Source of the DNA: Thermodesulfatator indicus DSM 15286
GTDB lineage: Bacteria > Desulfobacterota > Thermodesulfobacteria > Thermodesulfobacteriales > Thermodesulfatatoraceae
Direction of reading: 5' to 3'
NCBI RefSeq assembly: GCF_000217795.1
Contig: NC_015681.1
Location: forward strand, 1,665,244 to 1,729,243
DNA: 64,000 bases
This document shows positions 33,946 through 43,070 of the stretch, one piece after another. The notes below the pieces were generated by a model. It saw nothing but the letters and a program-made list of their open reading frames with translations, was not told the DNA's origin and ran no database searches. Each line of letters opens with the position of its first letter. Position 1 is the stretch's first letter. A program made the position numbers and the translations under genes.

Positions 33946-35694
33946 ATGCCGCTAAAAAGTTACGTTTTGCGGGATCATCTAGGGATATTCACTATTGGTG
34001 AAATGATCAACAGGTCAGCCAAAGTTTACGGGCCTAAAAGGGCTTTAAGTGTATATCGTGATGGTAAATGGCAGCATCTCACTTATAGAGAACTTGGAAA
34101 AAGAGTAAATCTTTTGGCAAGGGCCCTTAGTGGTTTAGGGATAAAAAGGGGGCAATGTTGTGCCATCTTGGGGCCAAATTCACCTGAGTGGGGGCAGGCT
34201 TATCTTGCTATTACTAGCCTTGGGGCCATAGCCGTGCCCATTGATCCGGCTTTGAAGCCACACGAGTTTAAACATATATTGGAAGACACAGAAACCAAGG
34301 TGGTTTTTGTGGCCACTAAGTTCCTTGAAGATATACTTGAAATAAATGAAGACATATCTTTAAAGCACATAATTGTCCTCGATTCTCCTAAAGTTTCTAA
34401 GAAAAAAATATCAGGCTTTGAGGAATTTTTGCTTGAAGGGCAAAAAGCAAAAGGAAAAATCAAAGCCCCTAAACTCTCTGATGTAGCGGCTATCATTTAT
34501 ACTTCAGGAACTACAGGTAAGGCCAAAGGGGTAATGTTAACTCATGAAAATATTATGTCAGACGTAGCTTTAATTTACCAGGTGGTTGATTTAGTACCAG
34601 GAAATACCATCCTTTCAGTTTTACCTATCCACCACACATTAGAATGTACAGGTGGCTTTTTGTTACCCCTTTATGCCGGGTTAAATATTTATTACGCACG
34701 TAGCTTGAAATCTCGCGAAATTATCGAAGATTTGCGTACAGCTAAGGCTTCGGTAATGATAGGCGTTCCCCTTTTGTATCAAAAGATGTTAGAAGGCATT
34801 GAACGCAAGATAAAACAGGCTCCTTTGCCCAGGAAGACTTTGTTTAAAGGACTCTTGAAAGTAGTGGAGCTGGCTGAAAGAGTTGGTAAAGACGAAGAGG
34901 CAGCAAAAGCCCTATTTGCTAAGCTTCGTGAAAAAGCAGGACTTGGGCACTTAAAGTATTTTGTCTGTGGAGGGGCACCGCTTCCTCCTTTTGTGCCTCA
35001 AAAGTTTAAACGTTTGGGCATAAAAATTATTCAGGGCTATGGCCTTACCGAGGCTAGCCCGGTGCTTACTCTAAATCCCATTTTTAGGCCCAAGGCCACC
35101 AGTGTAGGGGTTCCTATCCCTCAGGTGGAAGTAAAAATAGATAATCCCAACGAAAGCGGTGTGGGAGAGCTTTGTTTTAAGGGGCCTATGGTAATGAAAG
35201 GTTATTATAAAAACCCCGAGGCCACTAAAGCAGTCATAGATGACGAGGGTTTTCTTCATACAGGAGACTTAGGTTATGTGGATGAAGAGGGTTATGTCTA
35301 TGTATGTGGCCGGGCCAAGAACGTAATTGTAACTCCAGCGGGCAAAAACGTTTATCCTGAGGAAGTGGAGTTTGAGCTTGACCGTAGGCCTTTTATCCTG
35401 GAAAGCATGGTCTATGGGATTCCTACTGAGCGGGGCGGAGAAGAAGTAGCGGCGGTGATAGTGCCTGATTACGAAGAAATTGATCGCCATTTTTCTGGCA
35501 AGCAATTAAGCGAAGAAGACGTGCGAGACTTGATAGCCAAGGAAGTCAAAAGAGCCATGGAAAACGTGGCTACTTATAAGAGGGTGAAGCAGTTTGTTAT
35601 CTGGGACGAAGAATTGCCAAAAACTTCTACCCGCAAAATTAAACGCCATCATGTCTTGCCCGTGGTGCTTAATATGGCAAAGCAGGCTAAATAA
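33946..35694 (+). CDS. AMP-forming long-chain acyl-CoA synthetase
   Basis: A 582-residue adenylating enzyme. The P-loop-like motif is YTSGTTGKAKGVMLTHEN (about 182-199), GYGLTEASPVL is motif A5, HTGDLGYVDEEGYVYVCGR is A7-A8, and TSTRKIKRH near the end carries the catalytic Lys. FadD-type enzymes activate fatty acids as acyl-CoA through acyl-AMP. Exact chain length cannot be read. TGGAGGTTTT precedes the ATG. It stands alone between a terminator and a 148-bp gap. Confidence 0.9.
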   Translation: MPLKSYVLRDHLGIFTIGEMINRSAKVYGPKRALSVYRDGKWQHLTYRELGKRVNLLARALSGLGIKRGQCCAILGPNSPEWGQAYLAITSLGAIAVPIDPALKPHEFKHILEDTETKVVFVATKFLEDILEINEDISLKHIIVLDSPKVSKKKISGFEEFLLEGQKAKGKIKAPKLSDVAAIIYTSGTTGKAKGVMLTHENIMSDVALIYQVVDLVPGNTILSVLPIHHTLECTGGFLLPLYAGLNIYYARSLKSREIIEDLRTAKASVMIGVPLLYQKMLEGIERKIKQAPLPRKTLFKGLLKVVELAERVGKDEEAAKALFAKLREKAGLGHLKYFVCGGAPLPPFVPQKFKRLGIKIIQGYGLTEASPVLTLNPIFRPKATSVGVPIPQVEVKIDNPNESGVGELCFKGPMVMKGYYKNPEATKAVIDDEGFLHTGDLGYVDEEGYVYVCGRAKNVIVTPAGKNVYPEEVEFELDRRPFILESMVYGIPTERGGEEVAAVIVPDYEEIDRHFSGKQLSEEDVRDLIAKEVKRAMENVATYKRVKQFVIWDEELPKTSTRKIKRHHVLPVVLNMAKQAK

Positions 35695-35842
35695 TTAACA
35701 GCTAAAATTGGAACATCCCAAAGAGCCGGCTAGAAGTTTAACCACCAAAGATAGAGCGTTTGAGATGTGTTGATACCTCCTAATTTATAAGTGATAGAAA
35801 GAGGGCTTTTCAAAGGTATTTAAAAGTTTTATTTTGTCGAAC

Positions 35843-36244
35843 ATGAGTGAAAATTATCATGTGCCCCATAGATTGCCGCCATGGGTCCCCTGGTTTGCCT
35901 TTTTGGTAGGGCTCACCGGGGCCATTTCCCTAAGGTTAATTCTTATTGCCAAAGCTTACCGTCCAGAACTTATAACGGTTTTCTGGTATATAGGCGTACT
36001 TGGTAATATGTTATTTTTTATGTTTCGGGCTTACGTTACCGGCCGTCGCAAAAAAACCATTGAAGAACTGGACTTACTAAATAAACTCAAACACCGGCGT
36101 GAGCTTTCAGATGAGGATTTCGAAGCTTTGCAATATCTGGTAACAAGTATCAAAGTTTCCAAAGAAAGATGGAATTATTTCATTATATTTTTCTTTTCTA
36201 TGCTGGCCATAATATGGGATTTATGGTTGAGGTTTAAGCCATGA
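35843..36244 (+). CDS. Small membrane protein of unknown function
   Basis: About 133 residues. Two hydrophobic segments (about 16-38 and 44-62) are followed by a charged helical region (RRKKTIEELDLLNKLKHRRELSDEDFEAL) and a third helix (about 110-128). I recognise no family. The ATG at 35843 is preferred to TTG at 35834; neither has a clear ribosome site. Its stop overlaps the YggS-type gene start by four bases (ATGA region), so the two are co-translated. Confidence 0.65.
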   Translation: MSENYHVPHRLPPWVPWFAFLVGLTGAISLRLILIAKAYRPELITVFWYIGVLGNMLFFMFRAYVTGRRKKTIEELDLLNKLKHRRELSDEDFEALQYLVTSIKVSKERWNYFIIFFFSMLAIIWDLWLRFKP

Positions 36245-36933
36245 GCATCAAAGAACGTTTGGAGATTATTCTTGAAAAAATTGCCAAGGCCGCAGACAAA
36301 GCGGGCCGAAAACCTGAAGAGGTAAAACTCCTTGGGGCTTCAAAAACTCAGCCTCCTGAAAAAATTCGCGAAGCCTTTGCGGCAGGCCTTTCCCTATTTG
36401 GCGAAAATTATGTGCAGGAGGCCAAGAAGAAAAAAGAGGCTTTGACTGATCTCCCTTTAACATGGCATCTAATAGGCTATCTTCAGCGTAACAAGGCCAA
36501 AGACGCTTTAAAGATATTTGACCTTATTGAGACTGTTGACCGAGAGGCTATTGCCACTGAACTTGAAAAACGCGCGGCCAGGCTTGAAAAAGTTGTCCCG
36601 GTTTTCATTGAAGTTAACGTAGGCGGTGAGGAAACAAAAGCAGGTGTTGCGCCTGAAGAGCTTCCAGCTCTGGTTGAATGTGTGCTAGGTCTTTCTCATC
36701 TTCGTCTAGAAGGCTTGATGACTATTCCTCCTTATCGAGAAGATCCTGAAGAAGTTAGGCCTTTTTTTGTCCGTTTGAGAGAACTCAAAGAAGACCTTGA
36801 GCGGCGTTTTCCTGAAGCCAAATTTCGCGAACTTTCTATGGGTATGAGCCACGATTTTCATGTGGCCGTAGAAGAAGGGGCTACTATTGTGCGGGTGGGG
36901 ACAGCCCTTTTTGGCCCTCGCCCTAAAAAGTAA
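36241..36933 (+). CDS. YggS-family PLP-binding protein
   Basis: A 230-residue alanine-racemase-fold protein of the PLPBP/YggS type, which controls pyridoxal phosphate levels. LLGASKTQPPEKIREAF carries the PLP Lys. LFGENYVQEA, WHLIGYLQRNK, EVNVGGEETKAG, LSMGMSHDF and VRVGTALFG are all conserved family motifs. Length is typical. There is no proC or yggT beside it here. Confidence 0.94.
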   Translation: MSIKERLEIILEKIAKAADKAGRKPEEVKLLGASKTQPPEKIREAFAAGLSLFGENYVQEAKKKKEALTDLPLTWHLIGYLQRNKAKDALKIFDLIETVDREAIATELEKRAARLEKVVPVFIEVNVGGEETKAGVAPEELPALVECVLGLSHLRLEGLMTIPPYREDPEEVRPFFVRLRELKEDLERRFPEAKFRELSMGMSHDFHVAVEEGATIVRVGTALFGPRPKK

Positions 36934-37013
36934 CGTAATTCAGAGCAGTTTCACCTTGTTATAAAGTCCTGTGAGGGTTTCTCCCAGTACATTTTCACCA
37001 CCCGCTCAACCAC

Positions 37014-37781
37014 TCAACCACTCAACTTTTCTACAAACCTCAAGGCATCTTCTTTCATGTAAGTGTTATTAAAAAGCACCACTATCTGGGAGGCCTTAGT
37101 TTTAAGGAGCCAGTTTTTTAACTGATTTAGTTCTTCATCTCGGTAACGGTAGCTATAAATTAACTTGCCACGTTCGTCTTTTTGACCATGCAATCTTAGA
37201 TAAAGAAAATCAAGCCGTGGAAAGAAATACTCTCGCAAATTTGGCCATAGAAACGGATCAAAAACCGGAATAACTCCCAGGGAAACGTTGAGTTCGTCAA
37301 GTAAATCTAAATCCTCCCAGCGGATTTCAATTCCTTGGGGACAGGCAAAAAATTTAGAAGCCTCATTGAAAAAATTTTTGAAGTTTTCTTTTTGAGAGCC
37401 ACATGCGGCTGGCAGCTGAAACAAAATAAAATCCGCTAGGAGTTTTTCAGCGAGTTCTTTTGTTTTTTTAAGGTAATTCCTGGTAAAGTCATTAAATTTT
37501 AAACAACCCACCAAGTCTTTTATCTTTTTTCTTTCCTCTGGTCCGAATTCCGAGCGTTTCCAGGTGGGAGAATTAACGGGATGAGTAAAAAGCTGATGGA
37601 CTTTGAAACTAACAAACGCCCCTTTTTCTTTCCCGATAGCGATATATTTATGCCAGTTTGAAACCTGTCTTTCTCCTGGAAATTTATAAAAGGTGGCGTT
37701 TATTTCCAAGGCAGAATAAGTATCAAAAAACTTTTTCCAGGAAACCACCTGGCCACAAGTTCCCACGTAAAATTTTTTCAT
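37014..37781 (-). CDS. DUF72 family protein (YecE-like)
   Basis: About 255 residues of the DUF72 TIM-barrel family. MKKFYVGTCGQ near the start, YSALEINATFYKFP, FVSFKVHQLFTHP and the C-terminal VVLFNNTYMKEDALRF fit. The function of the family is unknown. The ATG at 37781 is chosen because GGGAGGACGACGAAG precedes it; the frame continues upstream but through a repeated, REP-like stretch. It is divergent from dtd. Confidence 0.85.
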   Translation of the reverse strand: MKKFYVGTCGQVVSWKKFFDTYSALEINATFYKFPGERQVSNWHKYIAIGKEKGAFVSFKVHQLFTHPVNSPTWKRSEFGPEERKKIKDLVGCLKFNDFTRNYLKKTKELAEKLLADFILFQLPAACGSQKENFKNFFNEASKFFACPQGIEIRWEDLDLLDELNVSLGVIPVFDPFLWPNLREYFFPRLDFLYLRLHGQKDERGKLIYSYRYRDEELNQLKNWLLKTKASQIVVLFNNTYMKEDALRFVEKLSG

Positions 37782-37796
37782 CTTCGTCGTCCTCCC

Positions 37797-37851
37797 TGGA
37801 TTGATTTTTTGCCCTGGATTGATTTTTTGCCTGTCCCTCCTAGGCAAAAAA
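37797..37851. repeat. Tandem 18-bp repeat and REP-like hairpin
   Basis: CTGGATTGATTTTTTGCC is present twice in tandem. It runs into GCCTGTCCC, and TTTTTTGCCT (37823-37832) pairs with AGGCAAAAAA (37842-37851) to form a ten-base stem. It lies between the divergent DUF72 and dtd genes. The GCCTGTCCC core is that of the window's REP-like family. Confidence 0.55.
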
Positions 37852-37877
37852 TTTTTCACTATTAAGATAATCATTCC

Positions 37878-38327
37878 ATGAGAGCGGTTATTCAGCGGGT
37901 AAAGCAAGCTTCTGTCACCGTAGAAGGCCAGGAGGTGGCGGCTATTGGTCAGGGATTCCTGGTATTGGTAGGTGTTTCTAAAGAAGATACAATAAAAGAT
38001 ATTGATTATTTGGCGCGAAAAATCGTAAATTTACGCGTTTTTGAAGACGAAAAGGGCAAATTGAATCTCTCTTTAAAAGATATTTCAGGTGAAGTGCTTT
38101 TGGTTTCTAACTTTACTCTCTATGGGGATTGCCGTAAAGGAAATCGTCCATCTTTTGCTAAGGCTGCTCCGCCAGAGCTTGCCGAAAAACTTTATCTTTC
38201 ACTAGCTGAGGCCATAAAAGCCGAAGGGGTTCCTGTAAAGACAGGAAAGTTCCGAGCCTACATGGAAATATCACTTATAAACGACGGCCCTGTCACTTTA
38301 CTACTTGATAGTCAGAAGAGTTTCTAA
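37878..38327 (+). CDS. dtd: D-aminoacyl-tRNA deacylase
   Basis: A 149-residue proofreading enzyme that removes D-amino acids from t[38 protein letters not shown] (the SQ-x-TLY region, here SN) and [11 protein letters not shown] carry the family motifs, including the cross-subunit Gly-Pro of GPVT. Length is typical. Its stop overlaps the prmA start by one base. Confidence 0.94.
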   Translation: MRAVIQRVKQASVTVEGQEVAAIGQGFLVLVGVSKEDTIKDIDYLARKIVNLRVFEDEKGKLNLSLKDISGEVLLVSNFTLYGDCRKGNRPSFAKAAPPELAEKLYLSLAEAIKAEGVPVKTGKFRAYMEISLINDGPVTLLLDSQKSF

Positions 38328-39142
38328 TGGAGTACCGAAAAGGCCAGAACTTATTTTTACACGTAAAGCTTGCCAGAGATAGCTTTTTATCACGGGAAAA
38401 ATTGCAGGCCCTTAATCCTCTCTTTCTTTTTGAAGATCACGAAAAATTTATTTTGGTTTTTCCGGCAAATGACATAGATGATGTTTTAAAACGTCTCTCT
38501 TTTGCTTTCCCTCAAGCTGATATCCTTGAAACCGGTCTTTTCCCTACTGAAAAACCGGTAAGTGGCTATCGTCTTGCTTATACTGACGAACTTTCTATTG
38601 TTTCTCCTGGTGAAGGCGTTGAGCCCAAACCAGGAGAGCTTGTTATAAAGAGTGATCTTTCCTTTGGCAGCGGTTTTCACCCTACTACTTCATTATGCGT
38701 AGAGCTTTTAGCTTCAACTTTGAGAGAAAAACAGGCGATGAAAATTTTTGACCTGGGCACAGGAAGCGGCATCCTGGCTCTCTGTGCCGCTAAACTTGGA
38801 GCAAGAGCTGTTCTTGCTGCTGATATTGACTACCGCGCCACAGTCGAGGCCCGCCAAAATGTCCTGGCCAATGGCTATGAAGCACAAATTTTGGTGGTTC
38901 ATGGTTCTTACGATTGCGCTCGCCCGGGTTTTTTTGACCTGGTTCTCGCTAACCTGACTATCAGTACTATTTTGACTATTGGTAAAGCCTTGCCGCCGCT
39001 TTTAAAACCAGGCGGCTCTCTTATCCTTTCGGGGTTTACTGCTGGCCAGATTGAAGAAGTAATGAACCTTTTTCCTGAGGGCCGTTTAGCAGCTCAAAAA
39101 GTCAAGGAAGGTTGGGCTGCCCTTAAAGTAAATTTTTTATAG
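38327..39142 (+). CDS. prmA: Ribosomal protein L11 methyltransferase-like
   Basis: A 271-residue SAM-dependent methyltransferase. GSGFHPTTSLCVELL, the SAM-binding FDLGTGSGILALCAAKLGA and VLANLTISTI match PrmA. It is coupled to dtd by a one-base overlap. About 20 residues shorter than E. coli PrmA by eye, mainly in the N-terminal recognition domain, as in many non-proteobacterial forms. Confidence 0.85.
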   Translation: MEYRKGQNLFLHVKLARDSFLSREKLQALNPLFLFEDHEKFILVFPANDIDDVLKRLSFAFPQADILETGLFPTEKPVSGYRLAYTDELSIVSPGEGVEPKPGELVIKSDLSFGSGFHPTTSLCVELLASTLREKQAMKIFDLGTGSGILALCAAKLGARAVLAADIDYRATVEARQNVLANGYEAQILVVHGSYDCARPGFFDLVLANLTISTILTIGKALPPLLKPGGSLILSGFTAGQIEEVMNLFPEGRLAAQKVKEGWAALKVNFL

Positions 39143-39261
39143 ACTACCTTGTTGCGAATTTGCGTTCCTGGCAGTGATACATTGGTAATTGGTTGCTGGA
39201 GTTGGTTGCGAGCAAACTGCTGAAAGATTTCTTTAACTTTTCTTTGGGACAGAGGGACTAA

Positions 39262-39393
39262 ATCAAGCGAGCAAGCGAAGAGCCAGAAAGAGACTGGAAA
39301 GAAAAGGCAAAGTTAAGGTTTAGATATTTGAGGGAGCTTGCCAAGGAAAATTCTCGTCTGGCGGAAATTTTGCGTCAGTATAGACTTCTTTAA
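39262..39393 (+). pseudogene. Orphan C-terminal gene remnant
   Basis: An open stretch of 43 codons without a start encodes EEPERDWKEKAKLRFRYLRE then ELAKENSRLAEILRQYRLL and a stop. It reads like the charged helical end of a larger protein, perhaps a mobile-element protein, but I cannot name the parent. The rest of 39143-39430 is low-complexity DNA with no other gene. Confidence 0.35.
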
Positions 39394-39432
39394 AATAAAC
39401 TAGTAGCGCATTTTAAGAGTTTGGGTTAAGTT

Positions 39433-39475
39433 ATTAGCGCCTTATGCGCAGGAGGCGGGAAATCCCCTCCTGGGC
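39433..39475 (+). promoter_or_regulatory. Structured leader of rpsO
   Basis: GCGCCTTATGCGC and CAGGAGGCGGGAAATCCCCTCCTG (39449-39472) form two adjacent hairpins 30-60 bp before the rpsO start. S15 mRNA leaders are often structured for autoregulation, so a binding site for S15 is plausible; it could also end a transcript from prmA. Confidence 0.4.
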
Positions 39476-39502
39476 TTAAATTTATATTTAGGAGGTTTTG
39501 AA

Positions 39503-39772
39503 ATGGCTTTTGACGCAGAGGTAAAAAAAGAAATTATTGAAAAGTTTGCCAGACACCCCAATGACACTGGCAGCCCTGAGGTGCAGATTGCTTTGCTTAC
39601 TGCCCGCATCAAGCACCTGGAAAACCATTTTAAGATTCACAAAAAGGACCATCATTCTCGTCGTGGGCTTTTAAAGCTGGTTGGTCAGCGCAGGCGGCTG
39701 CTTAATTATCTCAAAAAGACTGACTTTGAACGTTACCGTAATATCGTTAAAGCACTAGGTCTTAGAGCTTAG
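39503..39772 (+). CDS. rpsO: 30S ribosomal protein S15
   Basis: An 89-residue S15. [39 protein letters not shown] and [16 protein letters not shown] are diagnostic. TAGGAGGTTTTGAA precedes the ATG. It is followed by a strong terminator and then pnp, the common rpsO-pnp order. Confidence 0.98.
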   Translation: MAFDAEVKKEIIEKFARHPNDTGSPEVQIALLTARIKHLENHFKIHKKDHHSRRGLLKLVGQRRRLLNYLKKTDFERYRNIVKALGLRA

Positions 39773-39775
39773 TCT

Positions 39776-39802
39776 AAAAGGCGGACTCAAGTCCGCCTTT
39801 TT
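39776..39802 (+). terminator. Intrinsic terminator after rpsO
   Basis: AAAAGGCGGACT-CA-AGTCCGCCTTTT with a following T tract, a stem of at least ten base pairs just after the rpsO stop. pnp follows, so read-through or a separate promoter must supply it. Confidence 0.85.
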
Positions 39803-39852
39803 TATTTTGAACTCCCGACTTTACAAACAAAAAATAAACAAGAGGTGAAGAT

Positions 39853-41979
39853 ATGCACAAAGTAGAAAAAGAATTTGCCGGTCGTAAGTTTTCTCTTGAG
39901 ACCGGAAAGGTAGCCAAACAGGCCCACGGGGCCATCTGGGCTACCTATGGCGACACCGTGGTTTTAGTTACGGTAGTGGCCTCAGAAGAAGCCAAAGATG
40001 TTGATTTTTTGCCTTTAAGCGTGGAATATCAGGAAATGTATTACGCCGCTGGGCGTATCCCGGGAAGTTATTTCCGCCGCGAAGTGGGAAAGGGTAGTGA
40101 AAAAGAAATTATCACCGCTCGGCTTATTGACCGTCCCATAAGGCCACTTTTCCCCAAGGGCTGGTGTTATGAAACCCAGATAATAGCCACGGTTCTTTCC
40201 CTTGATCCTGAAGTCGACCCTGATGTAGTGGCCATTACTGCGGCCTCAGCGGCGCTTGAAGTTTCGCACATTCCCTTTGAGGGCCCTATTGCGGCGGTAA
40301 GGGTAGGGCGCATAAACGGTGAGTTTGTCGTAAATCCGCCAGCTTCTTTCCTTAAACAGAGTGATATGAACTTGGTGGTGGTGGGTAGCGAAGAGGCTAT
40401 TGTCATGGTGGAAGGTATGGCCAATGAAGTTCCTGAAGAGATTGTTCAAGAGGCCATCTTTTTTGCCCATGAACAAATTAAGCCCCTGTTAGCTTTACAG
40501 AAAGAACTAAAAGAAAAAGCTGGCAAACCCAAGATAGCTTTTGAAGAGCCAGCCGTTGATGAAGAGCTTAAGAAAAAGGTACGCGAGCTGGCCGAAGAAG
40601 GCTTAAAAGAGGTAATCACTACCGCCCAAAAAGTAGCTCGCAATAAGAGACGCAAAGAGGTCTTTAAGAAGGTTCTGGAGGCCCTTGGCGAAGAGGCTGT
40701 TGGTAGAGAAGCTGAAGTGAGAGAATATTTTGAAGAGTTTGAAAAGGAACTCCTTCGTGCCATGCTAATAAAAGAAAACCGTCGCATAGATGGCCGCGGC
40801 CCGGAAGATATTCGTCCCATTTGGGCTGAAGTATCAGTTTTGCCACGTACCCACGGCTCGGTAATTTTTACCCGTGGCGAGACCCAGGTGCTTACCGTAG
40901 CCACCCTGGGTAGCCCTGAGGAAGAGCAGCGCATTGACATGCCGGGTGAAGAAGTCTTTAAGCATTTCATCCTTCACTATAATTTTCCACCCTTTTGCGT
41001 AGGCGAGGTCAAGCCATTGAGAGGGCCATCGCGGCGGGAAATCGGCCACGGTATGCTGGCTGAGCGGGCCCTAACCCCTGTGGTGCCCAGCGAAGATGAA
41101 TTCCCCTACACCATCAGAGTGGTCTCTGATGTACTTGAGTCTAATGGTTCTTCTTCAATGGCCACGGTTTGCGGGGCTACCCTTTCCCTTATGGACGCCG
41201 GAGTTCCCATTAAGGCCATGGTGGCTGGCATTGCCATGGGGCTTATCAAAGAAGATGACCAGGTGGTTATTTTAACTGATATTCTTGGCGACGAAGACCG
41301 CATGGGAGACATGGACTTTAAAGTGGCGGGTACGGAAAAAGGCGTCACCGCCCTCCAAATGGATATTAAAATTACCGGTATTACCCAGGACATAATGAGT
41401 CGGGCTTTGGCCCAGGCTAAAAAAGCCAGGTTTTTTATCCTAGAAAAAATGCGCGAAGTCCTTCCTGAGCCCAGGGAGAAGCTCTCTGCTTACGCGCCTA
41501 AAGTTCTCACGGTGACCATAAATCCAGAAAAGGTGCGTGACCTGATCGGCCCGGGAGGCAAGACTATAAAAGGCATAATTTCCGCTTGTGGTGACGTAAA
41601 AATAGACGTGGATGACAAGACCGGCGTAGTGAGGATTTATTCATCTTCGTCTGAGGCTGCGGAAAAGGCAGCCAAAATGGTAAAAGAAGTTACCCAAGAG
41701 GCCGAAGTAGGAAAGCTTTACCTAGGCAAGGTCACCAGAGTGGCTGACTTTGGCGCCTTTGTAGAGATTTTCCCTGGTACAGAAGGCCTGGTGCATATAT
41801 CTCAACTTGATAATCGTAGGGTTAAAAACGTGACGGATATATTGAAAGAGGGCGATGAAGTCCTGGTTAAAGTTATTGATATTGATAAAATGGGTCGTAT
41901 TAAACTATCCCGCAAGGCGGCCCTTTCTGAGTCTATTAAAGAAGTAGAAGCTACCGAAGAAAATAAAGAACAAGAATAA
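39853..41979 (+). CDS. pnp: Polyribonucleotide nucleotidyltransferase
   Basis: A 708-residue phosphorolytic 3'-5' exoribonuclease. Two RNase PH domains (about 1-230 and 310-540) flank an all-helical linker. FKVAGTEKGVTALQMDIK carries the active-site Asp of the second PH domain. A KH domain (about 553-610, RDLIGPGGKTIKGI) and an S1 domain (about 620-690, YLGKVTRVADFGAFVEIFPG) follow. Length is typical, and it is preceded by rpsO. Confidence 0.97.
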   Translation: MHKVEKEFAGRKFSLETGKVAKQAHGAIWATYGDTVVLVTVVASEEAKDVDFLPLSVEYQEMYYAAGRIPGSYFRREVGKGSEKEIITARLIDRPIRPLFPKGWCYETQIIATVLSLDPEVDPDVVAITAASAALEVSHIPFEGPIAAVRVGRINGEFVVNPPASFLKQSDMNLVVVGSEEAIVMVEGMANEVPEEIVQEAIFFAHEQIKPLLALQKELKEKAGKPKIAFEEPAVDEELKKKVRELAEEGLKEVITTAQKVARNKRRKEVFKKVLEALGEEAVGREAEVREYFEEFEKELLRAMLIKENRRIDGRGPEDIRPIWAEVSVLPRTHGSVIFTRGETQVLTVATLGSPEEEQRIDMPGEEVFKHFILHYNFPPFCVGEVKPLRGPSRREIGHGMLAERALTPVVPSEDEFPYTIRVVSDVLESNGSSSMATVCGATLSLMDAGVPIKAMVAGIAMGLIKEDDQVVILTDILGDEDRMGDMDFKVAGTEKGVTALQMDIKITGITQDIMSRALAQAKKARFFILEKMREVLPEPREKLSAYAPKVLTVTINPEKVRDLIGPGGKTIKGIISACGDVKIDVDDKTGVVRIYSSSSEAAEKAAKMVKEVTQEAEVGKLYLGKVTRVADFGAFVEIFPGTEGLVHISQLDNRRVKNVTDILKEGDEVLVKVIDIDKMGRIKLSRKAALSESIKEVEATEENKEQE

Positions 41980-41990
41980 AATTATGGAGC

Positions 41991-42024
41991 AACCAAGATA
42001 CCCGCTCAAACGGGTATCTTGGTT
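41991..42024. terminator. Hairpin after pnp
   Basis: AACCAAGATACCCG-CTCAAA-CGGGTATCTTGGTT is a perfect 14-base-pair stem, 12 bases beyond the pnp stop. The following sequence is A-rich, not U-rich, so termination may be weak and the hairpin may mainly protect the 3' end. Confidence 0.65.
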
Positions 42025-42055
42025 AAAAATAGCTTCTGCAAGCCTTAAATTTTTA

Positions 42056-42509
42056 GAGACCTTTGCAATTCAAGATAGAGATTGAGATCGCCACGGCGAG
42101 ACTTTCCCCTCGCGAGAGTGTTACTTCGACTGCTGGCGCAGCCTCTTGAGTTATCAGCTTCTACTATCAGCTATCAGCTATCTACTATCGGCTACGTTGT
42201 CACTGCGAGCGAAGCGAAGCAGTCTCTGCACCAATAGCTATCTGCCATCAGCCATTTGCCATTTAGTTACTGCGAGGAGCCGAAGGAGATCCCTTCGCTG
42301 GCGCTCGGGACAGGGATTGCTTCGCCACTTCGTGGCTCGCAATGACTTTCTTTCGTTGTCACTGTGCGCCATTTTCCTTTCTGTTACTACGAGTCCCTTT
42401 TTCTTTGTCACTACGAGGAGCGCGAATGCGCGACGAAGCATCTCGTGCACCACCAGCCACAAGCCATCGTATGGGCGAAGCAGTTTCTTAAAAACATTTT
42501 ACAAAGGAG
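42056..42509. repeat. Family A MITE-like repeat array
   Basis: It starts GAGACCTTTGCAATTC and ends CATTTTACAAAGGAGG, matching the ends of the IS at 46055-47277. The interior is a patchwork of short palindromes: CTATCAGCTATCTACTATCGG repeats, CACTGCGAG...GAAGCAGTCTC and GATCCCTTCGCTGG units. Long open frames across it have no coding character. It fills the gap between pnp and the CheX gene. Confidence 0.6.
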
Positions 42510-42596
42510 GACGGCTAATTAACCTTGTTTTTCCTTCAAGTGAAGAAAACTTTCTGCCGATAAAAGAAAAGACTTCATTAAAAAAGGAGTGTAGAT

Positions 42597-43070
42597 ATGG
42601 CCACGGTGCTTGAAGCGCTGGTTTCTTCGGTAAGCGAAGTTATAAAGACTTATACCGGGCTTGAGCCTAAACCAGGAAAGGCCTTTGTGCGTACGGAGCC
42701 TACGGCCCTTGGAGAGGTCTCAGCGGTAAACGGGCTGGCTGGTTCGGGGTTTACGGGAATGCTTACCGTTACCTTTTCTCAGGAGTGTTTGTTCAAAATT
42801 CTTTCGGCCCTTTTTGGAAGTGAACCTGAAAGCTTAAATGACGAGGTTTGTGACGCGGCTGGTGAGCTTGCCAACCAGATCTGCGGAGCCTTCAGGCGGC
42901 GTTTTGAAGAGCAGGGTATTTCTCTTCAAGCGGCGGTGCCGGTAATTGTTACGGGTAAGGGGCATTCTATAACGCCTCTTTGTGCCAGCCAGCGCATGGC
43001 CATACCTTTTGAAGTTGACGGTACCAAGATGGTCGTAGAGCTTTGCCTTGATAAAAAGTCCAAAACTTAA
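42597..43070 (+). CDS. cheX: CheX-like CheY-P phosphatase
   Basis: A 157-residue protein of the CheC/CheX/FliY family. The single catalytic motif is in DAAGELANQICGAFRRRF (the E-x2-N of CheX). The N-terminal region with GLAGSGFTGMLTVTFS matches the CheX dimer fold. It would dephosphorylate CheY-like receivers in chemotaxis. No other chemotaxis genes are beside it, although a chemoreceptor lies at 62215. AAAGGAGTGTAGAT precedes the ATG. Its stop overlaps the convergent flavoprotein gene by four bases. Confidence 0.82.
   Translation: MATVLEALVSSVSEVIKTYTGLEPKPGKAFVRTEPTALGEVSAVNGLAGSGFTGMLTVTFSQECLFKILSALFGSEPESLNDEVCDAAGELANQICGAFRRRFEEQGISLQAAVPVIVTGKGHSITPLCASQRMAIPFEVDGTKMVVELCLDKKSKT

Noticed and set aside
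42100-42480. Possible CRISPR array in the repeat-rich gaps
   Set aside because: Units are not regularly spaced, repeats vary in length and sequence, there are no unique spacers of constant size, and no cas genes are nearby.
42146-42613. Open frame of about 155 codons across the repeat region
   Set aside because: It reads through palindromic repeat modules, is low in complexity and has no family resemblance; it overlaps the start of the CheX gene.
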